Program-made: the position numbers and the translations under genes
Shown: piece by piece, positions 33,606 to 42,800 of the stretch
How positions within the stretch are numbered: the first letter of the stretch is position 1
How the letters are laid out: every line of letters starts with the position of its first letter
Notes under the pieces: model-generated
Database searches by the model: none
What the model saw: the letters and a program-made list of their open reading frames with translations, nothing else
What the model was told of the DNA's origin: nothing
Assembly (NCBI GenBank): GCA_019694835.1
Contig: JAIBBE010000074.1
Span: forward strand, 21,438 to 85,437
Length of the DNA stretch: 64,000 bases
Reading direction: 5' to 3'
Source: Fimbriimonadaceae bacterium
Lineage (GTDB): Bacteria > Armatimonadota > Fimbriimonadia > Fimbriimonadales > Fimbriimonadaceae

Positions 33606-34451
33606 CTAGAGCCCCTTTGGCGGTATGCCTTCCCGCCAGTAAACGATACCGTTTCGAATGAGGCAGGTGGTGCGTGATCGCTTTGCGAAGGTGAACTCTT
33701 GCGGCGATGAGCCACCGCTTCGCTGCGCGTCAACCGCGTAGTATTGCGGAGTGATCACTAGTTCGCTTTTGCCCTTAAGGGCGAACCTTCCCACTGCGGT
33801 AGAGTCCGGGTCAAATCTCACGTAGCGCTCGAATGTCCAATCCGGATTGAGGGTAATCCGCTCCCCGCGGTCACCCCGACTCCAATCTCCATTAAACCAA
33901 GTCCCGAGAAACTCGGCGGGCACCTTCGGCTCGGTCTCCATGTCCCAATTCCAGAATTCTTTGTCCGGCTCCTCCAACCCCTCCATGCTCTGCCCGATCC
34001 ACAGCCTTAAGATCCGCTCGCTTGATGTATGCGTGTCCGGATTATCCCTGCGCCAATCGGCCATCCACTGCCGCACGCTGTCACGCTCGGCTGGAGAGAG
34101 GAGTCGCATTACTCTTTTCGAATGTGGCTCACCCAGATAGCTGAGGAATCGATCGACGTACTCTCCGTGATATCCCTCCTCCATTTGCAGAGAGGCATCC
34201 ATGATGGCGCCAAGATAGTAGGCGAGCGGTTCTTCATGGATGCACCCAAAATCGATGCCGTGGAAGGCAGGAGTGAGCATGAAACTCTGAGCCTCCTCGA
34301 AGGTCCGCCATCGCGGATATCCCCTCTCGTCGATCACGGAGAAGTCCTTCATGAAGCTGTCCCAATCGGGGTCACCTTGCAGCCTGCGCCGATGGAGCCA
34401 GCCGACGCTCAGGACGGGTCTATCCCGCCACGGCTTTCCGTACTCGGTCAT
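33606..34451 (-). CDS. Hypothetical protein, helical N-terminus plus lipocalin-like C-terminus
   Basis: 281 aa. Residues ~30-150 are helical, with clusters of Trp/His/Glu (FGCIHEEPLAYYLGAIMDAS, LSPAERDSVRQWMADWRRD). Residues ~185-275 look like a small beta-barrel (FLGTWFNGDWSRGD, RITLNPDWTFERYV, GRFALKGKSELVITPQYY), as in lipocalin-like bacterial domains that report a template growth pattern 'GTW...'. No signal peptide. Function unknown. TAGCCT lies 6 nt upstream of the ATG. Confidence 0.65.
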   Translation of the reverse strand: MTEYGKPWRDRPVLSVGWLHRRRLQGDPDWDSFMKDFSVIDERGYPRWRTFEEAQSFMLTPAFHGIDFGCIHEEPLAYYLGAIMDASLQMEEGYHGEYVDRFLSYLGEPHSKRVMRLLSPAERDSVRQWMADWRRDNPDTHTSSERILRLWIGQSMEGLEEPDKEFWNWDMETEPKVPAEFLGTWFNGDWSRGDRGERITLNPDWTFERYVRFDPDSTAVGRFALKGKSELVITPQYYAVDAQRSGGSSPQEFTFAKRSRTTCLIRNGIVYWREGIPPKGL

Positions 34452-34457
34452 GGTGGC

Positions 34458-34463
34458 AGGCTA
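34458..34463 (-). promoter_or_regulatory. -10-like hexamer TAGCCT, leaderless start of the 33606-34451 gene
   Basis: TAGCCT with a 6-nt spacer (GCCACC) to ATG 34451. Confidence 0.4.
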
Positions 34464-34595
34464 CCCATTTGGTCCTTGGCTGGGATGATGTCGGGCTCAC
34501 CCGGCAAGTCTGCGGTCATTCGTCGCAATTCAGGTGGAATTGCAGGAAATGCGTGATATGATGGTGCTGGCAGATGATCCTGCCGTGGAGAGGAT

Positions 34596-36473
34596 ATGAA
34601 CCTAAAACGAACGACTTGGTCGGTCGGCGCTGTTGCAGCGGCTGGCTACCTCACTTTTTTCCTTGTCACCAGCGCCGACTCGCAGACCTCCAAAGGTGTC
34701 GTGGTCCTGCAGGCGACAACGCCGGGCACCGCGCAGGTTGGCCACGCGAACGTGAACGGGACCGTCCGGGCCGGGCAATTCGTGGGGGGCGGCGCGGGCG
34801 TTACGGGCGTGAATGCCAGCCAGCTTGGCGGACTCGCTGCGAACCAATACGGCCTGCTCAACAACAACAACACGTGGACCGGCATTAACGGGTTTAGCAG
34901 CCCGTCGAACAGCTTCACAGGGGTCGGCACGGGTCTGACTGCACTCAATGCCAGCAACCTCGGATCGGGCACGGTGCCAGGTGGACGCCTGACCGGAACT
35001 TATGGTAATGCCCTCACCTTCAACAATGCCGCCAATAGCTTTACCGGCAACGGGGCTGGATTGACCGGGGTCAACGCCGACCTGCTCGACGGCATCAACA
35101 GCACCGCGTTTCTGCAAGCCGTGCCCAACCCGCTCATTCTTTCCGGCAATTCGAACTCGGGCTTGATTCAACTCTCGAACACCACCAATGGGTTCTATTC
35201 CAGCGCTCTGGCGGCCTACCAGACCGGAAACGACGTCCATTCATCGACCATTTATGCTCAAACGGACTCCACGAACGGCGAGTCCTCGGCCATCGAAGCT
35301 TACAACAGGAGTCTAGGATATGGCATCCTTGTCAGTTCGGACTTCGGCACGGGCATTCAAGCGAGCTCTGGTTCAGCCACCCAACCCGCAATCTTCGCCT
35401 ATAACACGAGCAGTGGCCCTGCCTTCGTGGCTAACCAGAAAGCGATCTTCAATGGAAACGTGAGCATCGGGGCAGGCGACTCACCGGCATTCCTACTCGA
35501 CTTCGCTGAGACTCTTGGCAACAAGATCAGCCTTTGGGGGACGAGTCAAACGAGTCACTATGGATTCGGTGTCCAAGGTGGATTGCTCCAAATCATGGCG
35601 GCGACCAACACGGATTCCATTGGCTTTGGTTACGGCGGAAGCACGGCTTTCACCGAGACGGCCCGATTTACGGGATCTGCGGAACTGAGGTTTAGGTCCG
35701 CAGGCGTTGACGGAGAAACCCGCCTCACGACTCCCTACGACTGGCTGATCGACCACGACTTCGATAACGACAGCACTGACTCTTGGATTCGCATGTTCAC
35801 GAATGGTGTCCTTATCGAGCAAATGCGGATCAATGATGGCGACGAAGCCGCTACGCTGTTTGACGGCGCAGTGACCGCCAACGGCATCGACTATGCAGAG
35901 GCCTTCAAAATCAGCGACTCGACGCTCGAAGCGGGCGACCTCGTGATCAACGCTGGCCCGGAGCAAATCTCCCGGTCCTACAAAGCCTATGATGACGCGG
36001 TCATCGGGGTCATTTCGACCAAGCCGGCCTTCGTTGCCGGCATGAGCTTCGACGCCGAAGATCGGATGAACCCCGATCTCACCCGCCAGCGCGACGCCGC
36101 TCGGGCCCGTGGCGATGTAGCATTGGAGAAAGAGCTGACGAAGCAGATGCGTGCCCTGGTCCTCCAGGCTTATCGCCCCGTCGCATTCATGGGCCGCGTT
36201 CCGGTCAAGGTGACGGGAGTCGTCAACGCAGGCGATCACCTCACTGCGTCCAACATCCCCGGCTATGCGATGGCCATGACCCGACCCGGTCACTCGATCG
36301 GCATCGCTCTGCAGGGCAGCGATGGCGGCAAAGACAAGATCATGGTGATGATCCAGCCCAAGTACTTTGGTGCCGCCACCGCGGATGCGAGTGCTGAAAT
36401 GCGACAGCTAAGGGCCGAAAATGCCGAACTCAAAGCTCGACTCGACCGCCTGGAGCAGGTACTGAAGAAGTAG
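34596..36473 (+). CDS. Tail-fibre-like surface protein with coiled-coil end (family A)
   Basis: 625 aa from ATG 34596 (GAGAGG upstream). An N-terminal membrane anchor or signal (AAAGYLTFFLVTSADS) is followed by a head, residues ~30-70 (GVVVLQATTPGTAQVGHANV, AGQFVGGGAGVTGVN), shared with the protein at 62027-63667. Then come Gly/Asn/Ser-rich repeats (SFTGVGTGLTALNASNLGSG, FTGNGAGLTGVNADLLDGIN), a beta-rich shaft, a domain with DYAEAFKISDSTLEAGDLVI and GRVPVKVTGVVNAGDHLTAS, and a C-terminal heptad coiled coil (MRQLRAENAELKARLDRLEQ). The layout resembles trimeric phage-type fibres and S74-associated proteins, though no S74 catalytic pair is visible. Likely surface-exposed; partner unknown. Confidence 0.75.
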   Translation: MNLKRTTWSVGAVAAAGYLTFFLVTSADSQTSKGVVVLQATTPGTAQVGHANVNGTVRAGQFVGGGAGVTGVNASQLGGLAANQYGLLNNNNTWTGINGFSSPSNSFTGVGTGLTALNASNLGSGTVPGGRLTGTYGNALTFNNAANSFTGNGAGLTGVNADLLDGINSTAFLQAVPNPLILSGNSNSGLIQLSNTTNGFYSSALAAYQTGNDVHSSTIYAQTDSTNGESSAIEAYNRSLGYGILVSSDFGTGIQASSGSATQPAIFAYNTSSGPAFVANQKAIFNGNVSIGAGDSPAFLLDFAETLGNKISLWGTSQTSHYGFGVQGGLLQIMAATNTDSIGFGYGGSTAFTETARFTGSAELRFRSAGVDGETRLTTPYDWLIDHDFDNDSTDSWIRMFTNGVLIEQMRINDGDEAATLFDGAVTANGIDYAEAFKISDSTLEAGDLVINAGPEQISRSYKAYDDAVIGVISTKPAFVAGMSFDAEDRMNPDLTRQRDAARARGDVALEKELTKQMRALVLQAYRPVAFMGRVPVKVTGVVNAGDHLTASNIPGYAMAMTRPGHSIGIALQGSDGGKDKIMVMIQPKYFGAATADASAEMRQLRAENAELKARLDRLEQVLKK

Positions 36474-36496
36474 CCTCCGATTCCTTCGCGTAACAT

Positions 36497-36552
36497 GCCT
36501 CAGCAGCTATGCTCGTCCCGTATCCGATGACGACGAACCAAGCTGCTGAGGC
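36497..36552. repeat. 12-bp inverted repeat after the fibre-like gene
   Basis: GCCTCAGCAGCT (36497-36508) pairs with AGCTGCTGAGGC (36541-36552) around a 32-nt spacer, and a further GCTGCTGAGAC follows near 36615. Possibly a terminator or a degenerate palindromic element. Confidence 0.6.
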
Positions 36553-36637
36553 GACACCCCCGGTTCACGGATGATCTGGTTGGTCCCGCGGCCTTTGTTA
36601 GCAAGGCGAGGCTAGCTGCTGAGACATGCTGCGAGGG

Positions 36638-38095
36638 CTATGATCCGCGTTTCTTGACCGGCGCCTTCTTCGTTTCCTTCGGCTTCACCACCGGCGCGAC
36701 CGGCGGCTTCGCCTTCGGCCGCTGACCACTACGCGAAACCGGCTGGCTCACGATAAAGCGAGGCTGCGACAGGCTATCGTCGTCGAGGTAGTCCTTGCGC
36801 CAGCGCAGTGCGGAGACGACTTGGTATTCGAAACTCGCTGCTTCGCGTGGCGAACCGAGGCCGTTCTGATAGACCACATTCGCCAGCACCTGCGGCAGCG
36901 GATCGAGCTTGCCCGTGTTGACCTTTCGGTCCATTAGGGTCGCCATTCCGGCTTCGGAGCGAACGATTTCGGAGACTCGGCAACGGGTTGGGGAGCCGCC
37001 TAGGTTCACGGTCACCATGTCGTCAGCCGGGTAGTAGCGCTCCTTCGCGACCCGCAGCTGCGCGACACGGAATGGGGTGCTGATGCGTCCGGCGCGTTGG
37101 AACACGGCGATTAAGCGCTTGTCGCGGATGATCGTTTGGGCGGCAACCGGCCCGACAGTTTCTTCTCCGGTGGCTGGGTCAACGGCCACCAGAGAACCCG
37201 AAGGCGTAACGTCCAAGCCAAATGCTCGGAAGTCGCGATCGAAGGCGGCGGCATCCCGCTCCTTCTGCGCTTTGAGCACCTGGCCCAGTGAACCGCTGCC
37301 CGCGCTCAGGCAGGCAAATTGAATAAAGCCGACACTGACGAATCCGGTGTCATACGTATTGATGCTGTCGAACCCGCCTTCGAGAAGTGAAACCGCCTTC
37401 ATGACCCGCTGCTCGCTGGCCGTAATTCCCGCTCGCTTGAACAGCGCGTCGAGATCGGCTGCGGGCATCTTTCGCACGGATTGGCCACCGCTCATCACGC
37501 CATCGCTGAACCGGTAGTACGCATAGCGAGGGCGCATCGCAACGTTGTCGGTAAGGGCCAGGGACATGCCGTCGTCGAAAGTCACGGTATGAAGCTTGGG
37601 TTGCACGGCGCTGGCGAATCGGGGCGCGTCACCTGCCAATCGGCGCAGACCCTCCGGGATCGGGCCAGGATCCGATGCAGCCTTGAAGTCGTCGGGCAAT
37701 TCGGTGTTGAGGAACTCCTCGTTGAGGGCATCTGCATCGACGGCAGCGAGGAACCGATCGTAGGCAACTTTCGCGTCGATCCAGCGTTCCCAGGCGACTT
37801 GCTCGCTGTTCTGCGCGCCCGCATCGGTCGTCGGAGCGACTTTGCCCAATCCGCGGGCTTTATTGTAATTCCAGAGCCAGAACGAACCCTCGGGGGTGAG
37901 TCGAACCTGGAACGGACCTTTCTTGAGGGCCTCAGGCGGACACGAAACCGTATAGCGGTCGTCCGCACTCCAGTACGCGACGATCTTGAAGATCTCGTCG
38001 CCAGTGAACTGATTTCCGTATGCCGCAATCGAAAGTGCGGAGAGCGCGAAGCTCGACAGGAGTCGCCGCTTCGGCGTTGCCATCCGTTGCATCAT
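36638..38095 (-). CDS. Exported protein with a lysozyme-like segment
   Basis: 485 aa. Basic N-terminus plus hydrophobic SSFALSALSIAAYG (signal peptide). Around residues 230-265, VMKAVSLLEGGFDSINTYDT followed by GFVSVGFIQFACLSAGSGSL has the Glu / Gly-Gly / Gly-Phe-Ile-Gln pattern seen in lysozyme-superfamily muramidase-like domains, with the first Glu as possible catalytic acid. Flanking regions are unfamiliar. The C-terminus is a Lys/Pro-rich tail (PKAKPPVAPVVKPKETKK). Cell-wall binding or hydrolysis is an inference; confidence that it is a real gene is high. Confidence 0.7.
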   Translation of the reverse strand: MMQRMATPKRRLLSSFALSALSIAAYGNQFTGDEIFKIVAYWSADDRYTVSCPPEALKKGPFQVRLTPEGSFWLWNYNKARGLGKVAPTTDAGAQNSEQVAWERWIDAKVAYDRFLAAVDADALNEEFLNTELPDDFKAASDPGPIPEGLRRLAGDAPRFASAVQPKLHTVTFDDGMSLALTDNVAMRPRYAYYRFSDGVMSGGQSVRKMPAADLDALFKRAGITASEQRVMKAVSLLEGGFDSINTYDTGFVSVGFIQFACLSAGSGSLGQVLKAQKERDAAAFDRDFRAFGLDVTPSGSLVAVDPATGEETVGPVAAQTIIRDKRLIAVFQRAGRISTPFRVAQLRVAKERYYPADDMVTVNLGGSPTRCRVSEIVRSEAGMATLMDRKVNTGKLDPLPQVLANVVYQNGLGSPREAASFEYQVVSALRWRKDYLDDDSLSQPRFIVSQPVSRSGQRPKAKPPVAPVVKPKETKKAPVKKRGS

Positions 38096-38235
38096 GTTCC
38101 TTTTACCCGTCTTTGCATGCTGATTCCTAGCCTTCTAGGAATTCTCGGATCGTTGGCTCGCGATCTTTCCCTGAATGCAATGACGCCCTGGGCATGGGAT
38201 GCCCAGGTCGTTCGACACCGAGTCATAAGTCAGTG

Positions 38236-39696
38236 TCAGTTCTTGCGGATCACCGTGTAGCGCAGCAACGTCTCACCGCCCGAGGCCGCATCGATCGTCC
38301 ACTGCGCCGAATTGCCGTTCAGCTTCACGCTTCGGTGGGTCTCCTGGGCGATCGACCAGTTGCCGCCGAAGCCTTGCACCAGCCGGACAGAGACCGGGCG
38401 GTTCTTTTGGTTCTGGATCGAGACCTCGTAAATCGTTGAAACTTGCTTCTTGTCGATCCGCATCGTCTCGACCAACCGACCGGTGGCATAGACATCGAAC
38501 ACGTTCGTCAGCGTCACGTTCAGCATCGCGTCCTTGGGCGAGTCGCTGATGGTGGCGGCACCAATGTACTGCGGCTGACCGCCTTTGTCGGGTTCGTAGA
38601 CTCGGAGCGAGCCGGCGGGGAGGGGATCGCCGAGGCCGGAGGCCTTGTCGTTCTTGATGTTGAAACTTAGAGTAGCGGGGAAGCGCTGGTTTGGGTTGCC
38701 CCAGCCGTAGCCTTCGTAGGGGAGCCGAATCGCGTAGTCGCGCTGGATCTTGACCTCGTCCGCGTTCATCATGCGCACCCGGTTCACCTGATCCTGCTTG
38801 ATCGAGGCGTCGGCGGTGTACGGATAGGCGTAGAGTTCGCCCATCGCCTGTGGCTGGGCTTCGTACAGTCGGTAGTCCTCGCTTTCGGTTTTAAGTTTCA
38901 TGGCGTCAGCGGAGGCAGGAGCACCAGCGGCGACTTCGCTGACCGTATTCCGCACCGCCCGATTCGGCGCGCCCGCCACGAAGCTGATCCGCGCGTTCGG
39001 GTAGTCCACGCCCGTCCGATTTAGAACCGTTGCCCAGCATTCCAGCGATGCCACGTCCGAATCAGGCCGCAGCGTGACGGTGTAATCGGCGTTCCACGAG
39101 AGGCCGGTGGTCATGTAGGAGACGTTCATTCGGGCCTGCTGATCGGCGCCGCTGTCTACTTCCGCCGCAAGCTGTGGAATCGTGACGATGCCCTGATTCG
39201 CGGGGGCTTCGATGGTCGCGTTGGGGTTCATGACGTAGCTCTCCCCAACCTTCACGACCACATTCCCGGGATCGGCGACAAGCAGAGTGCCCCTCTGGCG
39301 GTCCCCTTCCTTGCCATTCTCCCCCCGGTAGACCAGCTCGACCTCACGTCCGAGAAAGCGCTTCAGAAGCTGCGACGTGTCGTTCATGCCGAGGTCATAG
39401 GTGCTCGACACGACCTTCGCCCCTTTGCCCTCCAGCCAGGAGAAGAGCACGGTGTCTTGATCGAGGGTCTTGCTGACATCGGTGATGCCGACCAGGTTGC
39501 GCCCCTGCTCCAGCTTGACATCGCGCGTCTCGCGGACCTGCCCGAAATCCGCCGCGTAGATAATGAGTTCGATCGAGCCCCGAATCGCGCCCGTCGGCAA
39601 CGACTTCGTCTCCGCCGCCTCAACCCGACTACACCCCTCCCCCATCACGAGAGCAAGGGCAGCCAACGACAAAGGAATCCAATGATGCATCTTCAT
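38236..39696 (-). CDS. DUF4139-type lipoprotein
   Basis: 486 aa from ATG 39696; a further in-frame ATG at 39756 lies within a palindrome and would add an unlikely leader. The signal ends in a lipobox-like LALVMGEGC. The body matches DUF4139/DUF4140-type proteins: IIYAADFGQVRETRDVKLEQ, LVYRGENGK, VSYMTTGLSWNADYTVTL, CWATVLNRTGVDYPNARISF, RDYAIRLPYEGYG and YEVSIQNQKNRPVSVRLVQG. These are beta-rich, usually extracytoplasmic, with no known activity. Confidence 0.8.
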   Translation of the reverse strand: MKMHHWIPLSLAALALVMGEGCSRVEAAETKSLPTGAIRGSIELIIYAADFGQVRETRDVKLEQGRNLVGITDVSKTLDQDTVLFSWLEGKGAKVVSSTYDLGMNDTSQLLKRFLGREVELVYRGENGKEGDRQRGTLLVADPGNVVVKVGESYVMNPNATIEAPANQGIVTIPQLAAEVDSGADQQARMNVSYMTTGLSWNADYTVTLRPDSDVASLECWATVLNRTGVDYPNARISFVAGAPNRAVRNTVSEVAAGAPASADAMKLKTESEDYRLYEAQPQAMGELYAYPYTADASIKQDQVNRVRMMNADEVKIQRDYAIRLPYEGYGWGNPNQRFPATLSFNIKNDKASGLGDPLPAGSLRVYEPDKGGQPQYIGAATISDSPKDAMLNVTLTNVFDVYATGRLVETMRIDKKQVSTIYEVSIQNQKNRPVSVRLVQGFGGNWSIAQETHRSVKLNGNSAQWTIDAASGGETLLRYTVIRKN

Positions 39697-39753
39697 GCCG
39701 ATACGTGTCGGCAGGGGCACGGAGTGTTCATTGCAGATGGGTCGAGCCAAACC

Positions 39754-39785
39754 CATGCATCCACCCTTCCACGGGTGGATGCATG
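39754..39785. terminator. 13-bp perfect hairpin downstream of the beta-helix gene
   Basis: CATGCATCCACCC/GGGTGGATGCATG with a TTCCAC loop, 20 nt past the stop at 39805. The following minus-strand bases contain only a short GGTTTGG, so termination is possible but not certain. The motif resembles the palindrome at 49099-49124. Confidence 0.5.
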
Positions 39786-39804
39786 CATGAAAGACCTCCT
39801 GGAT

Positions 39805-42800
39805 CTACGGCTGACCGAGCCGCCACACGGCTTGATCGAGGCGGACGTGCCAGCCGGTCTTAGGTGCTCCTCCCCCGAGGCGGAAGCGAAGCCGGGCCTT
39901 GACGCGTCCGGTTCCCGGTTCGACAAACCGCCCAGCTTTGACATACTCTCCGGCCTCGAATGACGTATCGGAGAGGGGACACGGGGTGGAACGAATTACT
40001 TCGAAGCCCTGAGATTCGAAGTTGAAGAACTCCACCTGATAGGTCGCTCCCGGCACGTCGGCGGCGAGGGTGAACAGCAGGCGAAGGTCGAGGGGATGGG
40101 GGTTTTCGGCAATGCCCTCGATCGCGAGGATGAGGTCGTCATTCGAACCCCGCACGCGGGCCGCTTCGAGCAGTAGCCGATTCTCGTCGGCCTCGAATAG
40201 GTCCGACAAGCCACCCGATTCGATCCGCCACGGTGCCACTTGGAACACGCTCGGCAACACAATGACCGCGTCCGTAACCTCGTCCGCACCTGGCTCTAAC
40301 CCTTCGCCGACCGGTCGCTTGTGGTGGTCGATGTCATCCAGAATCGCGGGGGAAATCCACTCGAGCGGGATCAGGTCGATGCAGGGGGAATCCGAGCGAA
40401 GGTGGAGGTCTCCGCTTTCGGCGTCGACAAATCGAGGGTCAATGTACTGATCTCCCTTGCCAGGCGTCACGCCCTCGTAGTTGGTTTCGTTGTCGAACAG
40501 CACGTTCCCAACCCACTCCATCCCCGAGCCCTGCCCCTGGATAGCAACTCTGGAATAGGCGAGGATATTGGCGGCGAAGTCGCCTGTTGAAGAACTGGCG
40601 TATAGGGCAATATCGTCATGCGCAAAGGTGCAACTGCGTACCTTAACCGCCGTACATTGGGCCATCACAATGCCGTAGGAGTTGCCTTCAAAGACGTTGT
40701 TGTCGACGATCGGTGCATTGATGCGAGTTAAGCGCAGTCCGACAGAGCAGTTTTCAAAGGTGGAGCCGGTGATCTGAGCGGTGGTGGCGCTTTGGCTGTA
40801 GTTATCCATTACTCCCGTCCAGCAGTCTCTAAAGGTCGACGATTGAAGTACTACGGCCGCGCTGTACCAGTTGCCACCTGTTCGATGATAATTGGCCGAA
40901 ACGCCCTGTTGGGCATAGCTGACCCGGCAATGCGAGAGTTCGATCGCGGCACCGTCCAAGGCGACAGGGTAGATCGATCGCCAGGAGCCGACCTGGGGAG
41001 TACCGGTTCCGGTGTTCCCCCCAGCTGAGTGGTCGTCGATGCTTGTGAAGATCGCGGGTGAACTGGCCGTCCCGGTCGCGCGCAGAGTACCAGCAACCTC
41101 GATCCGGCCTTGGTATTCGCTGTAAACGTGGTTCTCAAACTTGACGACCACTCCCGGCTCGACGGTGAGCGTGACCCCCGCGGGAATGGTCAAGCTGTAC
41201 CCGATGATGATGTGGGGAAAACCGCTGGCGGTGCGGAACGTGGTGTTGACGGTCGGTGTGCAGTTTGAAAGATATAGTCCGCGGGCATTGCCGCTGCCAG
41301 CCGATCCCTGGAACGTGAGGTCGCCCGTGCAACCGGAGAGTACAGCCGCATACTCGCGCTGGTTCTGAAAGACGTTGCCGTTGAAGCCCACGCCCGCGCA
41401 CTGGGCCATCTCAAGGCCATACCGGTTTGCTTCGAACACATTTTGGTTCACGATCGGTGCATTGATGCGAGTTAAGCGCAGCCCGACATAGCAGTTTTCA
41501 AAGGTGGAGCCGGTGATCTGAGCGGTGGTGGCGCTTCCGTAGTAGTTGTCCAACTCCACCCCCGTCCCGCAGTCCCTAAAGGTTGACGATTGAAGTACTA
41601 CGGTTGCGCTGTACCAGTTGCCAGAAGTCCGATGGACGTTGGCCGAGACGCCCTGTTGGGCATAGCTGACCCGGCAATGCGTCAGTTCGATCACGGCACC
41701 GTCTAAGGCGACAGGGTAGATCGATCGCCACGAGCCGACCTGGGGAGTGCCGGTCCCGGTGTTGCCGCCGGCTGAGTGGTCATCGATGCTTGTGAAGATC
41801 GCGGGTGAACTGGCCGTCCCGGTCGCGCGCAGAGTACCAGCAACCTCGATCCGGCCTTGGTATTCGCTGTAAACGTGGTTCTCAAACTTGACGACCACTC
41901 CCGGCTCGACGGTGAGCGTGACCCCCGCGGGAATGGTCAAGCTGTACCCGATGATGATGTGGGGAAAACCGCTGGCGGTCTTGAAGGCCGTATCTGCGGT
42001 CGTGGTGCATTGAGCCAAGTACAGACCTTTCGCATTTCCAGATCCTGTCGGTCCTTCAAAGGTGAGGTCGCCGCTGCAGTTGGAGAGTGATGCCGCATAG
42101 ACGATCTGGTTTCGGAAGAGATTCCCGTCGAATCCAACTCCCGTACAAGAACCCATCGCGATGCCATAACCGTTGCCATCGAAGACGTTGTTGTCGATGA
42201 CGGGACCAGCGGTGCTTCCGATGTTGATACCTGCGCTGCAGTGTCGGAACGTGCAGCCGGTGACACTGAGGCTGAGGGAATTGCCTTGGACGCCGTCGTA
42301 GCAGTTTTCAAAAAGCGTCGAACGGGTCGTGATGCTGACGTTGCTTCCACTCACCAAAGAACTTCCATAGCGAAGGACACAATGTTCGAGTTCCACAAGT
42401 CCTGATCCATAGGGCTGAATCCCTAGCCAATCATAGACCTGAGGAGTTCCGGTTCCTGTAGTACCCCCTACAGAGTTGTCGTTTGTGCTGGTGAAGGTGA
42501 CGGGCGATCCTTCTGCTCCAATTGCTCGAAGTGTGCCTTGTAGATCGATTCGACCCTTCCACTCGTAGCTGTTTGATTGCTCGAACTTCACCACTACACC
42601 TGGCTCAATCGTCAGAGTCCGGCCAGCGAGAATGGTGAAGGTTCCGTTGATGATGTACGGACTTCGATCCTCTGTCCACACCCAATCCTCGGGTTGCCTA
42701 CCGCTGACATAGGTTCGGTCCTTGAACCATATTGGCGCGGAAATAGCGTCATTCCCATTCTCGAAATGAATCCGCAGGTAGACGCAAGCCTCGTCATTGG

